64,000 nt of DNA from contig NZ_QPHM01000003.1 of NCBI RefSeq assembly GCF_003336245.1, positions 1-64,000 on the forward strand, in the 5' to 3' direction. Each line of letters starts with the position of its first letter. Positions within the stretch are counted from its first letter, which is position 1. A program made the translations under genes and the position numbers. Positions 8,497-16,685 of this stretch are shown here, piece by piece. The notes beneath the pieces were generated by a model. It had not been told where the DNA came from. It was given only the letters and a program-made list of their open reading frames with translations, and did not search any database. The DNA is from Haloplanus salinus. GTDB taxonomy: Archaea > Halobacteriota > Halobacteria > Halobacteriales > Haloferacaceae.

Positions 8497-9300
8497 ATGA
8501 ATACTACTGATAGTCTGGAGGAAGCAATCGAAGTCCTCCAACAACTCGGCTTGAAAGAATACGAGGCGCGGTGCTTCGTCGGCCTGTCCCGTCTCCACAC
8601 GGGAACGGCAAAGCAATTGAGCGAGATGACGGAGGTGCCCCGAACGCGGGTGTACGATGCGATTCGAGTGTTGGAGGCACAAGGCCTCGTCGAGATCCAG
8701 CATTCGAGCCCGCAGCAGTTCCGGGCGGTTCCGCTCGACGAGGCGACCGAGACCCTGCGCGATCAGTACGAAGACCGCGTCGAACGCCTCCACGATGCGC
8801 TGGACACGGTCGAAGTCGTCGAGGCGGACGACGAGACCACCATCCAGCAGGTGTGGGCGATGTCCGGGCGGGACGCGATCGAAAATCGGACGGACCAACT
8901 CATCGAGGACGCGGCCGGGGAGGTCGTTCTCGTCGTCGGCGACGAGTCACTGCTGACCGAGGATCTCGTTGCCACCCTCAACGACGTCGGTAACGGGGTC
9001 GACCTTCTCATCGGCGCGTTGACGGAGTCGCTTCAAGACCAGATACAAACGGCCGTGCCGGACGCCACGACGTTCATCTCCGGTCTAGAGTGGCTACATG
9101 GTCAAGACGCTACTGAAAACGAGATAGCGATCGGCCGGCTCCTTCTGATCGACCGCTCGACGATCCTCGTGAGTTCACTCATGCCCGACACCAAGGACGA
9201 ACAAGCGATATTCGGCGAAGGATTCGAGAATGGGTTGGTCGTCATCGCCCGGCGGCTCATGGCACAAGGGTTGTTGACCACCCGCGATCCCAGGCAGTGA
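8497..9300 (+). CDS. TrmB-family transcriptional regulator (paralogue)
   Basis: This 267-residue TrmB-like regulator has the winged helix at about residues 8-75 (LQQLGLKEYEARCFVGLSRL, KQLSEMTEVPRTRVYDAIRV), a coiled linker, and a C-terminal domain (QVWAMSGRDAIENRTDQLIE onward). The ATG at 8497 is preferred over the one at 8413: it matches the N-terminus of its paralogue and has GAGAGGTTG just upstream. The genes on both sides do not reveal a metabolic target. Regulation through the shared intergenic region is likely. Confidence 0.9.
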   Translation: MNTTDSLEEAIEVLQQLGLKEYEARCFVGLSRLHTGTAKQLSEMTEVPRTRVYDAIRVLEAQGLVEIQHSSPQQFRAVPLDEATETLRDQYEDRVERLHDALDTVEVVEADDETTIQQVWAMSGRDAIENRTDQLIEDAAGEVVLVVGDESLLTEDLVATLNDVGNGVDLLIGALTESLQDQIQTAVPDATTFISGLEWLHGQDATENEIAIGRLLLIDRSTILVSSLMPDTKDEQAIFGEGFENGLVVIARRLMAQGLLTTRDPRQ

Positions 9301-9330
9301 TCTCGCGACGAGCGACTAGTAGCTACTCCG

Positions 9331-9633
9331 TCAGCGGACGCAACTGTCAGAGGATTCTTGATCGCGGTCGTCGCAGGAACGGTCCTCGAGCAACTGGAAC
9401 GTGAGATACTCGCCATTGTCGATCGTGATGCAACGATCGTCGTACACGAACGAAAGGCGTCCGCCTGTCCGGGGAGTTCCGTCGTCCCGCGGGTCGAACA
9501 ACGAATCCAACGCAGCCGGATCGACGACATCCGCCAGTGGTCGAAGGGAACATGGGTCACGGCCTTCAACGGCGCTCACCGCGCGTACGACGGCCGTGCT
9601 GACCGATTCCTCCGGGCCGATTTCGTACTCCAC
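9331..9633 (-). CDS. HalOD1-domain protein
   Basis: The conserved part (VEYEIGPEESVSTAVVRAVS, LRPLADVVDPAALDSLF, GGRLSFVYDDRCITIDN) matches the short haloarchaeal output domain HalOD1, which occurs alone or fused to receiver domains and is thought to act in signal transduction. I chose the GTG at 9633 (about 100 residues) because residues upstream of it, reachable from ATG 9732, are Arg/Ser-rich and unlike the family. The start is therefore uncertain. Confidence 0.7.
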   Translation of the reverse strand: MEYEIGPEESVSTAVVRAVSAVEGRDPCSLRPLADVVDPAALDSLFDPRDDGTPRTGGRLSFVYDDRCITIDNGEYLTFQLLEDRSCDDRDQESSDSCVR

Positions 9634-10425
9634 AGTTCTAATTCGTGCTAGACGATCAAAAGCTCCGAAGTTTTTCACCCGGTTACTCAGAACAGAGTTA
9701 CACCGACGGGCTGAACCCCCACGTTGGCACACACTCAGGTCGGGGGAGTAGAACGAAATCTACAGATGCTGCAACTTCCGCCCGGGGGGACAGCTAAAAC
9801 TCTCTTCGAAACAGGCGTGTCTGCTTCATACCACCCAATTGGAGATAGTACTAGTACTGATGGTTCCGATGCATGACTCTCGAGGTGCTGTCTTTCGGGA
9901 TATTGCACAGGCTCCGCATACTGAGTGGCCTGCCTACGATTCGGCGCCACCCTACAATCAGGGTTCACTCGAAGCTCTTCAGGGGGATATCCGAATCGTC
10001 GGGCAGCGGTGGTTCAAACACGACCACCACGGTTCCTGTGTCCACGCGAGAAACCGGCGCCGAACCGGGACGGGATGCACTGCTTCGGTTCGATCGATCG
10101 GGCGTTGCTGCGTTTCGGGGAGCGAAATACGGCCCCGGTGCTTATTCTACGTCGTCGATTTGTAGCTGTCTGTGCGAGACGTGCATACGTCACCGGTAGC
10201 GTCCGTCACCCTCGGCTGGCTGTACAGTATCACGGCACCGCTTCGTGTCCCGGTCACGGGGTTGACAACCCCTTTCACGGAGGAAGCGTCTCTCGGTGCG
10301 CATTCGAGTACCGATACTACCACGCGCTCGTGCGTTCGACCGACACTGCGCGTTACGCTCGACCGACACGTCGCCCACCAACGCGGATCTGTACGCGACT
10401 TCGAGCGTCCCGAATCACGGAATCC
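9634..10425. other. long stretch without a supported gene
   Basis: About 790 bases between the HalOD1 gene and the next membrane protein gene. Several frames are open but Arg/Ser-rich and without family features. One plus-strand frame (about 9873-10190; GSNTTTTVPVSTRETGAEPG) could be a decayed fragment. I cannot support a gene. Confidence 0.4.
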
Positions 10426-11772
10426 ATGCGTCTGATCGGAGATCGCAGGATACTCTTAGGGTCCGTTTGCGTCGAAACCGTCGCCGCAGTATTCGTCGTC
10501 CTGTACGGGCACCTCTCGCTGCTAGCCGTCGCCGTCCTGTACTGGATCGATCTTCTCTTTCTGACGCTTCGGGTAACGGCACAACAGTTGTTCTCACGGC
10601 CCGTGACTGACCGTCGTTCGACCATATTTCAGCGCCCGTTCCGGCTGCTAGCCCACAAGCGTGGATCGATCGCCGTCAGCGACCGCCTTCCGGGGATTTA
10701 CCCGCGAAACGTTCCGGCGGTTTGGGGAGCGGCGTTCGTACTCGTCTTTTCGGCGAGCACGACGGCGTACGTCGCGGCCGTCGATGTGCCCGGGGAACTG
10801 TGGCGTTCTCCGGTCGCACCGCTTTTACTCGGCGTCGGACTCGTCGCGGCGGCGGCGAAATCGTGGCTGGTGCTGCGGGCGTACGTGGCCTCAAGAGGAT
10901 ACGAGGTCACTGTCGCCTCCGCGGTCGTCCCCCGGAAGCGGGTACTGATATTCGCCGTCTACGGTGGGTTGTTGTGGCTCGCATCGAAGTGGACACTTAC
11001 CACCCTCTCGGCGGAGGGCTTGGAGATAACACGCGCCGGGATGACGGTTTCCGCGTCCGTGCTGATCGTGTCGCGGTTCGCGTACGGTTGGTACGCGTCG
11101 CGTGCTCGACCCGACGACTGGCGGCCGGATTCGATGTCCGACCCCGACGATGGAGCGATATCCAAGAGGCAGTCGGGACCCGAACCGAACGGGGACGCGT
11201 CCGTCTCGTCTCCGCCATCGATTCCGGACGGCGAACCGCGGAAGACGATGGTGCCGGTTCGCGCGTCGATCCTCGCCGCAGGGGTGGTGAACGCGACGAC
11301 GACCGGCGGTGTCGTCGACAACCGCTTCGGGCACTGGAGACAGTTCATGATCCGGATGGGTATAGCGGGGGTGCTGGTCGTCGCCGTTCTTGCCCTGTTG
11401 GACGGTGCTATCGTTGTGTCCGCGGCCTTGGCGGCTATTCTCTTTGTTCTGGTTGGTGCTCTCTCGACGATGAGTGCGGTACATATGCTGTTGGCGCTCG
11501 GTGGTGTCGAATACGAATTTTACGAGTCCGAGGTGGTGGCGTACGACCGATACCTCGGACGACCACAGTGGTCGGCGTCGTACGACGGCGTCCGGAACGT
11601 CTCGGTCGAGCATGGGCTGTTCGGAAGCCCGCTCTGGCTGGACGCCGGAACGGTGTTTTTCGAGCGGAGTTCCAACTCTACGGACGGAGAGTCCGCGCAG
11701 GAACCGAGGTCGTCGGTCGCATTCGTTCCGGACCCCGAACGCGCCGGTGAACTGCTCGGATCCCGTTCGTGA
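10426..11772 (+). CDS. haloarchaeal polytopic membrane protein (DUF6498-like)
   Basis: A membrane protein of 448 residues starts at ATG 10426 (MRLIGDRRILLGSVCVETVA). Hydrophobic segments occur at about residues 8-50, 100-118, 126-145, 170-190, 200-220, and a pair at 310-355. The N-terminal stretch VLYWIDLLFLTLRVTAQQLF resembles haloarchaeal DUF6498 proteins. A hydrophilic loop of about 70 residues separates the N- and C-terminal membrane parts, and the C-terminal 90 residues are soluble. The frame is open 500 bases further upstream, but that part is Arg/Ser-rich and unlikely to be translated. Function unknown. Confidence 0.75.
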   Translation: MRLIGDRRILLGSVCVETVAAVFVVLYGHLSLLAVAVLYWIDLLFLTLRVTAQQLFSRPVTDRRSTIFQRPFRLLAHKRGSIAVSDRLPGIYPRNVPAVWGAAFVLVFSASTTAYVAAVDVPGELWRSPVAPLLLGVGLVAAAAKSWLVLRAYVASRGYEVTVASAVVPRKRVLIFAVYGGLLWLASKWTLTTLSAEGLEITRAGMTVSASVLIVSRFAYGWYASRARPDDWRPDSMSDPDDGAISKRQSGPEPNGDASVSSPPSIPDGEPRKTMVPVRASILAAGVVNATTTGGVVDNRFGHWRQFMIRMGIAGVLVVAVLALLDGAIVVSAALAAILFVLVGALSTMSAVHMLLALGGVEYEFYESEVVAYDRYLGRPQWSASYDGVRNVSVEHGLFGSPLWLDAGTVFFERSSNSTDGESAQEPRSSVAFVPDPERAGELLGSRS

Positions 11773-11917
11773 CGAGCCGTGACGAGTTCAGCGTGGTCGT
11801 CGCTGCTCGGAGAGTGCAACCGGCCGGCAATCTTGAACTGTCGTCGCCGTGTAGCGAAATCGTGTGAGTGCGGACATCGTCCCTCTACTCTGAGCGTATC
11901 CGGACAGGCTCTCGCGG

Positions 11918-12088
11918 GTGACGCTGCTACCCGGTGGGGCGTTTCTCGTCGTCACCGAGGCCGTCGACAGTGTACGGCTTTGCACGGCCGGGGGGTCCTG
12001 TCCGCCTGTCGTCACTCCGGAGGCGGTTGTGACCGCGACGTTCGGAACCGTTCTCCTCTACGTCTCACGCCGATTCCAGCCAGTGTAG
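11918..12088 (+). CDS. possible small membrane protein (GTG start)
   Basis: A 56-codon frame beginning at GTG 11918 encodes two hydrophobic stretches (LLPGGAFLVVTEAV and AVVTATFGTVLLYV) ending YVSRRFQPV. It could be a genuine small membrane protein, or the end of a frameshifted gene, since an upstream frame (VRTSSLYSERIRTGSR) joins it after a shift. The rest of 11773-12215 holds no other candidate. Confidence 0.25.
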   Translation: MTLLPGGAFLVVTEAVDSVRLCTAGGSCPPVVTPEAVVTATFGTVLLYVSRRFQPV

Positions 12089-12215
12089 CGCTCCCTACCG
12101 GCATCCGTGGACGCGACTCGTCAGTGTCCGGGGACTCACATGGATCGATTCGGTCGTCAAACCGGCGAAGAAGCTTCCAACACCACTAATTGGCCGCCGC
12201 GGTGATGATCTGTCG

Positions 12216-12872
12216 ATGCCCTCCACACGACCCGCCGACCGGCCACGGGAAGCACGCGCCGTCGCGGAGCGATATCTCAGACGTGAACGACCGCTGAGTG
12301 CGCTGATCGCCGTGCTCGCCGCGGCCGGATTCCTCGGCACGTTCGTCGTGACGTCGCTGGGACCCGCAGTCGTCGTCGGGGTACTGCTGGTCGTCGTCAC
12401 ACGTGCCCCGATTATCGAATCACGCGGGCTCGTCCGTCTTCGAACCGACGATGACGCCGAATCCGTCGTCGAGTCGTTCACAGGACCGACACCGCCGATC
12501 CTCGTGTTTCAGTGGGGAATTGCCGACGAGATCCGTACTGGAGACGGGCCGGTCACGTACCGGCTCTCGTATCTGTTCGGCCTGCGGTCGGTCGAGGTGA
12601 CGGTCGAGACACGGACGGATCGCACGCCGGATGGCGGCCGTCGGATCGAGTTGGAGCTCACGGTGGACGGCCAGCCGTGGTCGACGTACGTCGTCACCGT
12701 CGACGCGCGGGACGACGGGACCGTCGTCGAGTACGAGTACACGGCTGAGCGACGATTCGGCCTGCGGCGGGTTCCGCAACGACTCGTTGCGAAACGGTAC
12801 CGGGACGAAGCGCTCGAAGCCCAAGGGTACACCGTCGTCGAGCGAAACGAACAGTACGGCGTCGCTATCTGA
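12216..12872 (+). CDS. membrane-anchored protein of unknown function
   Basis: This 218-residue protein has two adjacent membrane helices near the N-terminus (about residues 28-47 and 48-62), then a soluble beta-rich domain of about 145 residues (VVESFTGPTPPILVFQWGIA ... RRIELELTVDGQPWSTYVVT). The alternating strands suggest a steroidogenic-acute-regulatory-like or lipid-binding fold, but this is only an impression. The start ATG 12216 is well placed. It lies alone between intergenic regions. Confidence 0.7.
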   Translation: MPSTRPADRPREARAVAERYLRRERPLSALIAVLAAAGFLGTFVVTSLGPAVVVGVLLVVVTRAPIIESRGLVRLRTDDDAESVVESFTGPTPPILVFQWGIADEIRTGDGPVTYRLSYLFGLRSVEVTVETRTDRTPDGGRRIELELTVDGQPWSTYVVTVDARDDGTVVEYEYTAERRFGLRRVPQRLVAKRYRDEALEAQGYTVVERNEQYGVAI

Positions 12873-12934
12873 ACGTTGCGAAAGGCTGAAATCTACTGCT
12901 TACGATCGGTATTTCTTGAGTGGGATGTTGTTGA

Positions 12935-12992
12935 GCTGATATCCTCCCCCGCCTGAAGGCGGAGGTATCCCAACCGCGTTTGGGATATTAGG
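12935..12992. repeat. two hairpins, probable relic of an IS200/IS605-type end or terminator
   Basis: A first hairpin (CCTCCCCCGCCT ... AGGCGGAGG) is followed at once by a second (TATCCCAA ... TTGGGATA). The first resembles the palindromic ends of tnpB elements elsewhere in this window. No transposase sequence is attached. The surrounding 12873-13144 holds no supported gene. Confidence 0.4.
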
Positions 12993-13144
12993 GTTTGCAA
13001 TCTACCACTCGTGCCTGCGGTTGGAATCCGCTGGACAAGTCGTGAAGGTAGACTCCGGGCTGTGCCAACCAGCCGGTAGTCCTATACTCGTCCGTCAGAC
13101 CGGTTGGAGCCACGAGCACCGGTCCGGAATCGACCGGCTGTCGT

Positions 13145-13582
13145 CTATGCCGCGTGCGACCGCAACGCCTGCCCGGCACGCCAGAGAAGGGTGGCACCCA
13201 GCGGAAGCAACGCCACACATGTACTGAGCGTCAGCGTCTGCGGAACGATCCAGGGCGTCACGAACGCCATCCCGACCCCGGCGAACGGGCCAATGGCAAC
13301 GGTGATCGTCGTGCTCATGAGCAGCCGTCGCTGGTTGTCGTCGAACTCGATACCATACCTACCCGTCGGTGGTATCAACAGTCCGAGCGGGAGGAGAAAC
13401 AGACCGGCCCAGACGACGAGCGACAGCGTGAGGAGCGCAATCGCCGGACCGAACAGCCCACCCGTGGCGGGCGGTGGCAGCCGCACGAGCGCCCGGGAGC
13501 CGAAGACTGCCAATCCGGCGCCGACCGTCGCCACCGGCAGTTGGAGCAGCCCCAGTACGCGCTGTCCGTTCACGAGTTCCAC
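13145..13582 (-). CDS. small polytopic membrane protein
   Basis: From the GTG at 13582 (VELVNGQRVLGLLQLPVATV) this encodes about 145 residues with four hydrophobic segments: an N-terminal one, LLTLSLVVWAGLFLLPLGLL, STTITVAIGPFAGVGMAFV and TLSTCVALLPLGATLLW. A polar loop NDNQRR-like segment lies between the second and third. An ATG at 13663 would add 27 polar residues unlike a membrane N-terminus, so the GTG is preferred. Function unknown. Confidence 0.65.
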   Translation of the reverse strand: MELVNGQRVLGLLQLPVATVGAGLAVFGSRALVRLPPPATGGLFGPAIALLTLSLVVWAGLFLLPLGLLIPPTGRYGIEFDDNQRRLLMSTTITVAIGPFAGVGMAFVTPWIVPQTLTLSTCVALLPLGATLLWRAGQALRSHAA

Positions 13583-13695
13583 ATAGTCCGACGTGTCAAA
13601 AGCTGTTGATGCGGCGTTTCGTGGGCTGCAACAGCGTCGTGACGCGGTGTAGCGTCCCCGCACCGAGCGGAACGCGACCGACGGGCCCCCGTGGG

Positions 13696-14481
13696 GTGTC
13701 CGAGCGAGAAACGCTGCACAACGTTTCGCACGTCACACCACTTGTGACCCTCCAGTTAGGCCGAGCGATCGGGCGTGAGACCCGACGCTCGCTTTCGATC
13801 AGTGGCATCGTCGCGCTCGTACCGATGATCTGCTATCAGGTTCTCTTCGTCGGCTCGTTCAACGCCGTCATCGTGAACCAACTCCCGTCCGGAGTACAGT
13901 CCAGCGGCTCCGGGGTTGGCTTCGCGCTCCCGCTACCGACCGAAGTCGCGGTCGGACTGGCCGTGGTCGCGCTGTTGCTCGGCATCGGCGTCTTTCTCGT
14001 GACCGCACGGCTGTTCGCACGTGACCTCCCCGATCTCTCGTCGCTTCCCGGGAATCTGTTCACCCGGCGTCTCGGCCGTGCGTTCCTGTCGACACTCGTC
14101 GTCAGCGTCGTCCTCGGAGTAGCGATCCCGATCGGGTTCGCGTTCCTCCTCGTTCCCGGTCTGTTCCTCGCCGTGAGCCTCCAGTTCGCGGTGTTCGCCG
14201 TCGCCGTCGAGGACACCGGCCCGATCGAGGCGTTCCGTCGAAGCTGGGAACTGGCGAGTGGGAACCGCTGGCGACTGCTCGCGCTCGTCGTCCTGTTCGG
14301 CGCCGTTAGCGCTGTCGGTGGCGCGGTCGGATCGCTACTTGCCTTCGTCTCGCCGTCGGTCGGGCAACTCGCCTCGCTCGTAATCAATTCGGTGCTCGTG
14401 ATTCTGATGTACGGCATCATCGCCGATTCGTTCGTGCAACTGCGCGGCGGATCGGCGTCCGCGACGCGTTCGCTCGCTTGA
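13696..14481 (+). CDS. polytopic membrane protein (DUF7847-like)
   Basis: This integral membrane protein of about 261 residues has six hydrophobic segments. It includes the motif FAVFAVAVEDTGPIEAFRRS (about residues 155-175), which is typical of haloarchaeal six-helix proteins with an EDTGxxEAFRRSWELxxGNR signature. The start is uncertain: GTG 13696 (VSERETLHNVSHVTPL) or GTG 13744. The frame continues upstream but is Arg-rich there. Function unknown; relatives are thought to be membrane-embedded regulators or insertion factors. Confidence 0.75.
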   Translation: MSERETLHNVSHVTPLVTLQLGRAIGRETRRSLSISGIVALVPMICYQVLFVGSFNAVIVNQLPSGVQSSGSGVGFALPLPTEVAVGLAVVALLLGIGVFLVTARLFARDLPDLSSLPGNLFTRRLGRAFLSTLVVSVVLGVAIPIGFAFLLVPGLFLAVSLQFAVFAVAVEDTGPIEAFRRSWELASGNRWRLLALVVLFGAVSAVGGAVGSLLAFVSPSVGQLASLVINSVLVILMYGIIADSFVQLRGGSASATRSLA

Positions 14482-14593
14482 GTCGGGGTTGTACTACCGT
14501 CTCGGCCGTTTTGGATGGTGACACAGTCGAAGGTGTTCACAGCCAGCCCGTTGCTGACTGTGAAATACCGTTTGAGCATTCAATAGCCAGTGA

Positions 14594-15574
14594 ATGCGTC
14601 GTGTCGATATGCAACCCCGACTGCTCGTTGCCACAGCCACAGCGGTCTGTCTCGTTGCCCTCGCCGGTTGTTCACAGCCCGCCGGGTCGCTCTCGATGGA
14701 CCCGGTCAACGACACGGAACTGGCCGACCACGCCAGCACGACCGTCCCCGAGGATGAACTAGCAGCGGAACACGAACGCGGCCCGCAACCACAGGTTCTC
14801 AGTCGGGCCGTCCAGAACGAATCCGCGACGGTCGCTGCGACGGACCCGCCACACAAGAACAATTCGACGGTATACCGGACGGGAGACCGGTTCTACACCC
14901 TTTCGTACACGACTGTAGGCACGACGAGCGGGCGGGAAGTGACCTACAGATTCGACGGAAACGCGACTACGGACGAGGCAGATCGGAAGGGGTGGGCGAC
15001 CGTCGCGTACAACGACTTGCCACCGGTCGACAGGGCGATGCTTCGTACTCCCCTGTCGGTGATAACGGCGGAGGAAGGCAGTCGGTCAAGCATCAAAGAG
15101 CGGCGAACGTACAGTCCAGCCGAACTCGACCAGTCGGCCATCGCCGACCAGCGGTACGATGCGATCAGATACGACGGAACGTTGGTCGAAGTCGACGTCG
15201 CGTCGAGCGAACCGCGCCCCCTGACCGTCTATCGGTACCGACCGAAGCCCGTTGCGACGACCGCTGACGCGTACGCCGCCTGTCTGCGGGACGAGTATAG
15301 GTTCGAACTGTCGGGGCTCGATCCGAACACGCGAGAGGCTGTGAACGAGGCGGCCGACGGAACGTATCGTGCGGATAACACTAGCGACACGGCGTTTCGA
15401 TCTCTCCTCGAGACGTTCCACAGCCACACGGCGGTTTCAGTGAACACCGCATCCGGGTCGTGGATCACCCGATACCAGGGGCGACTCTACTGGGTCGACC
15501 TTCGGTACACCGGCTTCGAATCCTACCGAGACTCCCGTCCGCGGGTGCGGGCCCCGGCGGCTGTCTGTTCGTGA
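14594..15574 (+). CDS. secreted lipoprotein (DUF7537-like)
   Basis: This 326-residue protein has a lipoprotein signal (LLVATATAVCLVALAGC) with the lipobox LAGC at about residues 23-26. The mature part is hydrophilic and beta-rich with Thr/Asp-rich segments, as in haloarchaeal DUF7537 lipoproteins. A second ATG at 14609 (MQPRLLVATATAV) would give a more compact signal peptide and is an equally good start. It is anchored to the outer face of the membrane. No ligand is indicated. Confidence 0.85.
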   Translation: MRRVDMQPRLLVATATAVCLVALAGCSQPAGSLSMDPVNDTELADHASTTVPEDELAAEHERGPQPQVLSRAVQNESATVAATDPPHKNNSTVYRTGDRFYTLSYTTVGTTSGREVTYRFDGNATTDEADRKGWATVAYNDLPPVDRAMLRTPLSVITAEEGSRSSIKERRTYSPAELDQSAIADQRYDAIRYDGTLVEVDVASSEPRPLTVYRYRPKPVATTADAYAACLRDEYRFELSGLDPNTREAVNEAADGTYRADNTSDTAFRSLLETFHSHTAVSVNTASGSWITRYQGRLYWVDLRYTGFESYRDSRPRVRAPAAVCS

Positions 15575-15601
15575 CCGGAGAGTGGTCGGTCGGAGAGTGT
15601 T

Positions 15602-15982
15602 TCAACTGCGTCCGAGACGGTCACGGCGTCGATACAGGTAGCACGTCAGGAGCGGAAGCGAAGCGAGCAGTAGTGGCGAGAAGACGGCAGCCCCGAGGTG
15701 TGCGAGGCCGCCGAGGCTCCACGCGATACTCGGAGACCATCGTTCGTCGTCACCGAGTGCCCGAATGTCTGCGAGCAGGCACGCAAAAACGACGAGGGCC
15801 ACGAGGATACCGCCCCAGAACGAAACCACTGCGAGGACGAACGACGCGATGCCAGTAGCGACGTTCGGATCACCGCCGGACGAGGACACGAGAATAAACG
15901 TCCGCGAACCGAAGTCGGAGAGGAGCGTCGCCACCGCAACGAGAGGGAACAGGGCGACACCGTACCACCACGAACTCGACAT
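15602..15982 (-). CDS. four-helix membrane protein
   Basis: This 126-residue membrane protein has four hydrophobic segments (WWYGVALFPLVAVATLLSDF, ATGIASFVLAVVSFWGGILV, ALVVFACLLADI, LGAAVFSPLLLASLPLLTCY) and ends RRRDRLGRS. The second ATG (15982) is preferred over 16012 because it places the first helix normally. Function unknown. Confidence 0.7.
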   Translation of the reverse strand: MSSSWWYGVALFPLVAVATLLSDFGSRTFILVSSSGGDPNVATGIASFVLAVVSFWGGILVALVVFACLLADIRALGDDERWSPSIAWSLGGLAHLGAAVFSPLLLASLPLLTCYLYRRRDRLGRS

Positions 15983-16086
15983 AGTGTTAATCGAGGAAGA
16001 AATAGTCGTCACACAGAGAGGCGTCGTGTCTCAGGAACACTAGTGGTGTAGAGTGCGTTTTAGCTTCTTTCATCCGAGAGTCCTCG

Positions 16087-16545
16087 CTACGTGCGACTCC
16101 GTGGGTCGGCGACGCCGTCGTGACCACTCCGTTCGGCCAGCCAGCCACCGAACCGGCCGGCGAGCGCCCCGGAGACGGCCACCGTTACTAACATGAGGCC
16201 GCCGAACGCGAGTGCCATCCCGACGCTGACCGCTTGGAACCAGGGCGGGTTCGGGATGTTCGAGATCGCCCGAAGCAGTTCTATCAGCGCCCAGAGAGCC
16301 GGGATTCCACCGATAAGCGCGGCTCGTATTCCGGTCGCGGTGCTATTCCCGCTTCGTCGCTTGATCAGATACCCGGCGAGTACGCTCCCGACGAGAATTG
16401 CTCCGAGCGTTATGTGCTCCGGTGAGCGCCACACTTCGAGTGCGGTGAACGGGAGTGCGAGTAGCCCACCGACGAGCGCGTACGTCCACGTCTCGGTCAA
16501 CTGGAGAGGACCAATCCGAACCACGTGCAAGTATCTATCGCTCAA
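16087..16545 (-). CDS. DUF5518-type membrane protein
   Basis: This 152-residue protein has four hydrophobic segments. The pattern LVGSVLAGYLIKRRSGNSTATGIRA is typical of haloarchaeal DUF5518 proteins, where a GYL-type turn and a G-rich helix pair precede a cytosolic GGWLAERSGHD-like end. Function unknown. Confidence 0.7.
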   Translation of the reverse strand: MSDRYLHVVRIGPLQLTETWTYALVGGLLALPFTALEVWRSPEHITLGAILVGSVLAGYLIKRRSGNSTATGIRAALIGGIPALWALIELLRAISNIPNPPWFQAVSVGMALAFGGLMLVTVAVSGALAGRFGGWLAERSGHDGVADPRSRT

Positions 16546-16685
16546 TATAAAAATCCCGCCACGGTGTTGCTCGGTCGAAGAGTGACGTTCGGTGCATTAC
16601 GAACGGTCCCCGTCCTCGGACGGTTGGAATACACTGGCTCCCGCTCTATGGGGCGTATTCGTTTTTGCGGTTGCGGGTCGGCCAG

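Noticed and set aside
9925-10425. N-terminal extension of the membrane protein at 10426
   Set aside because: The added 167 residues are Arg/Ser/His-rich and lack any hydrophobic or family-like segment; the ATG at 10426 begins the conserved part.
12935-12992. Fourth member of the double-hairpin insert family
   Set aside because: Two adjacent hairpins are present but the loops are longer than three bases and the CCAGAA and AGC-NNC-GCT features are missing.
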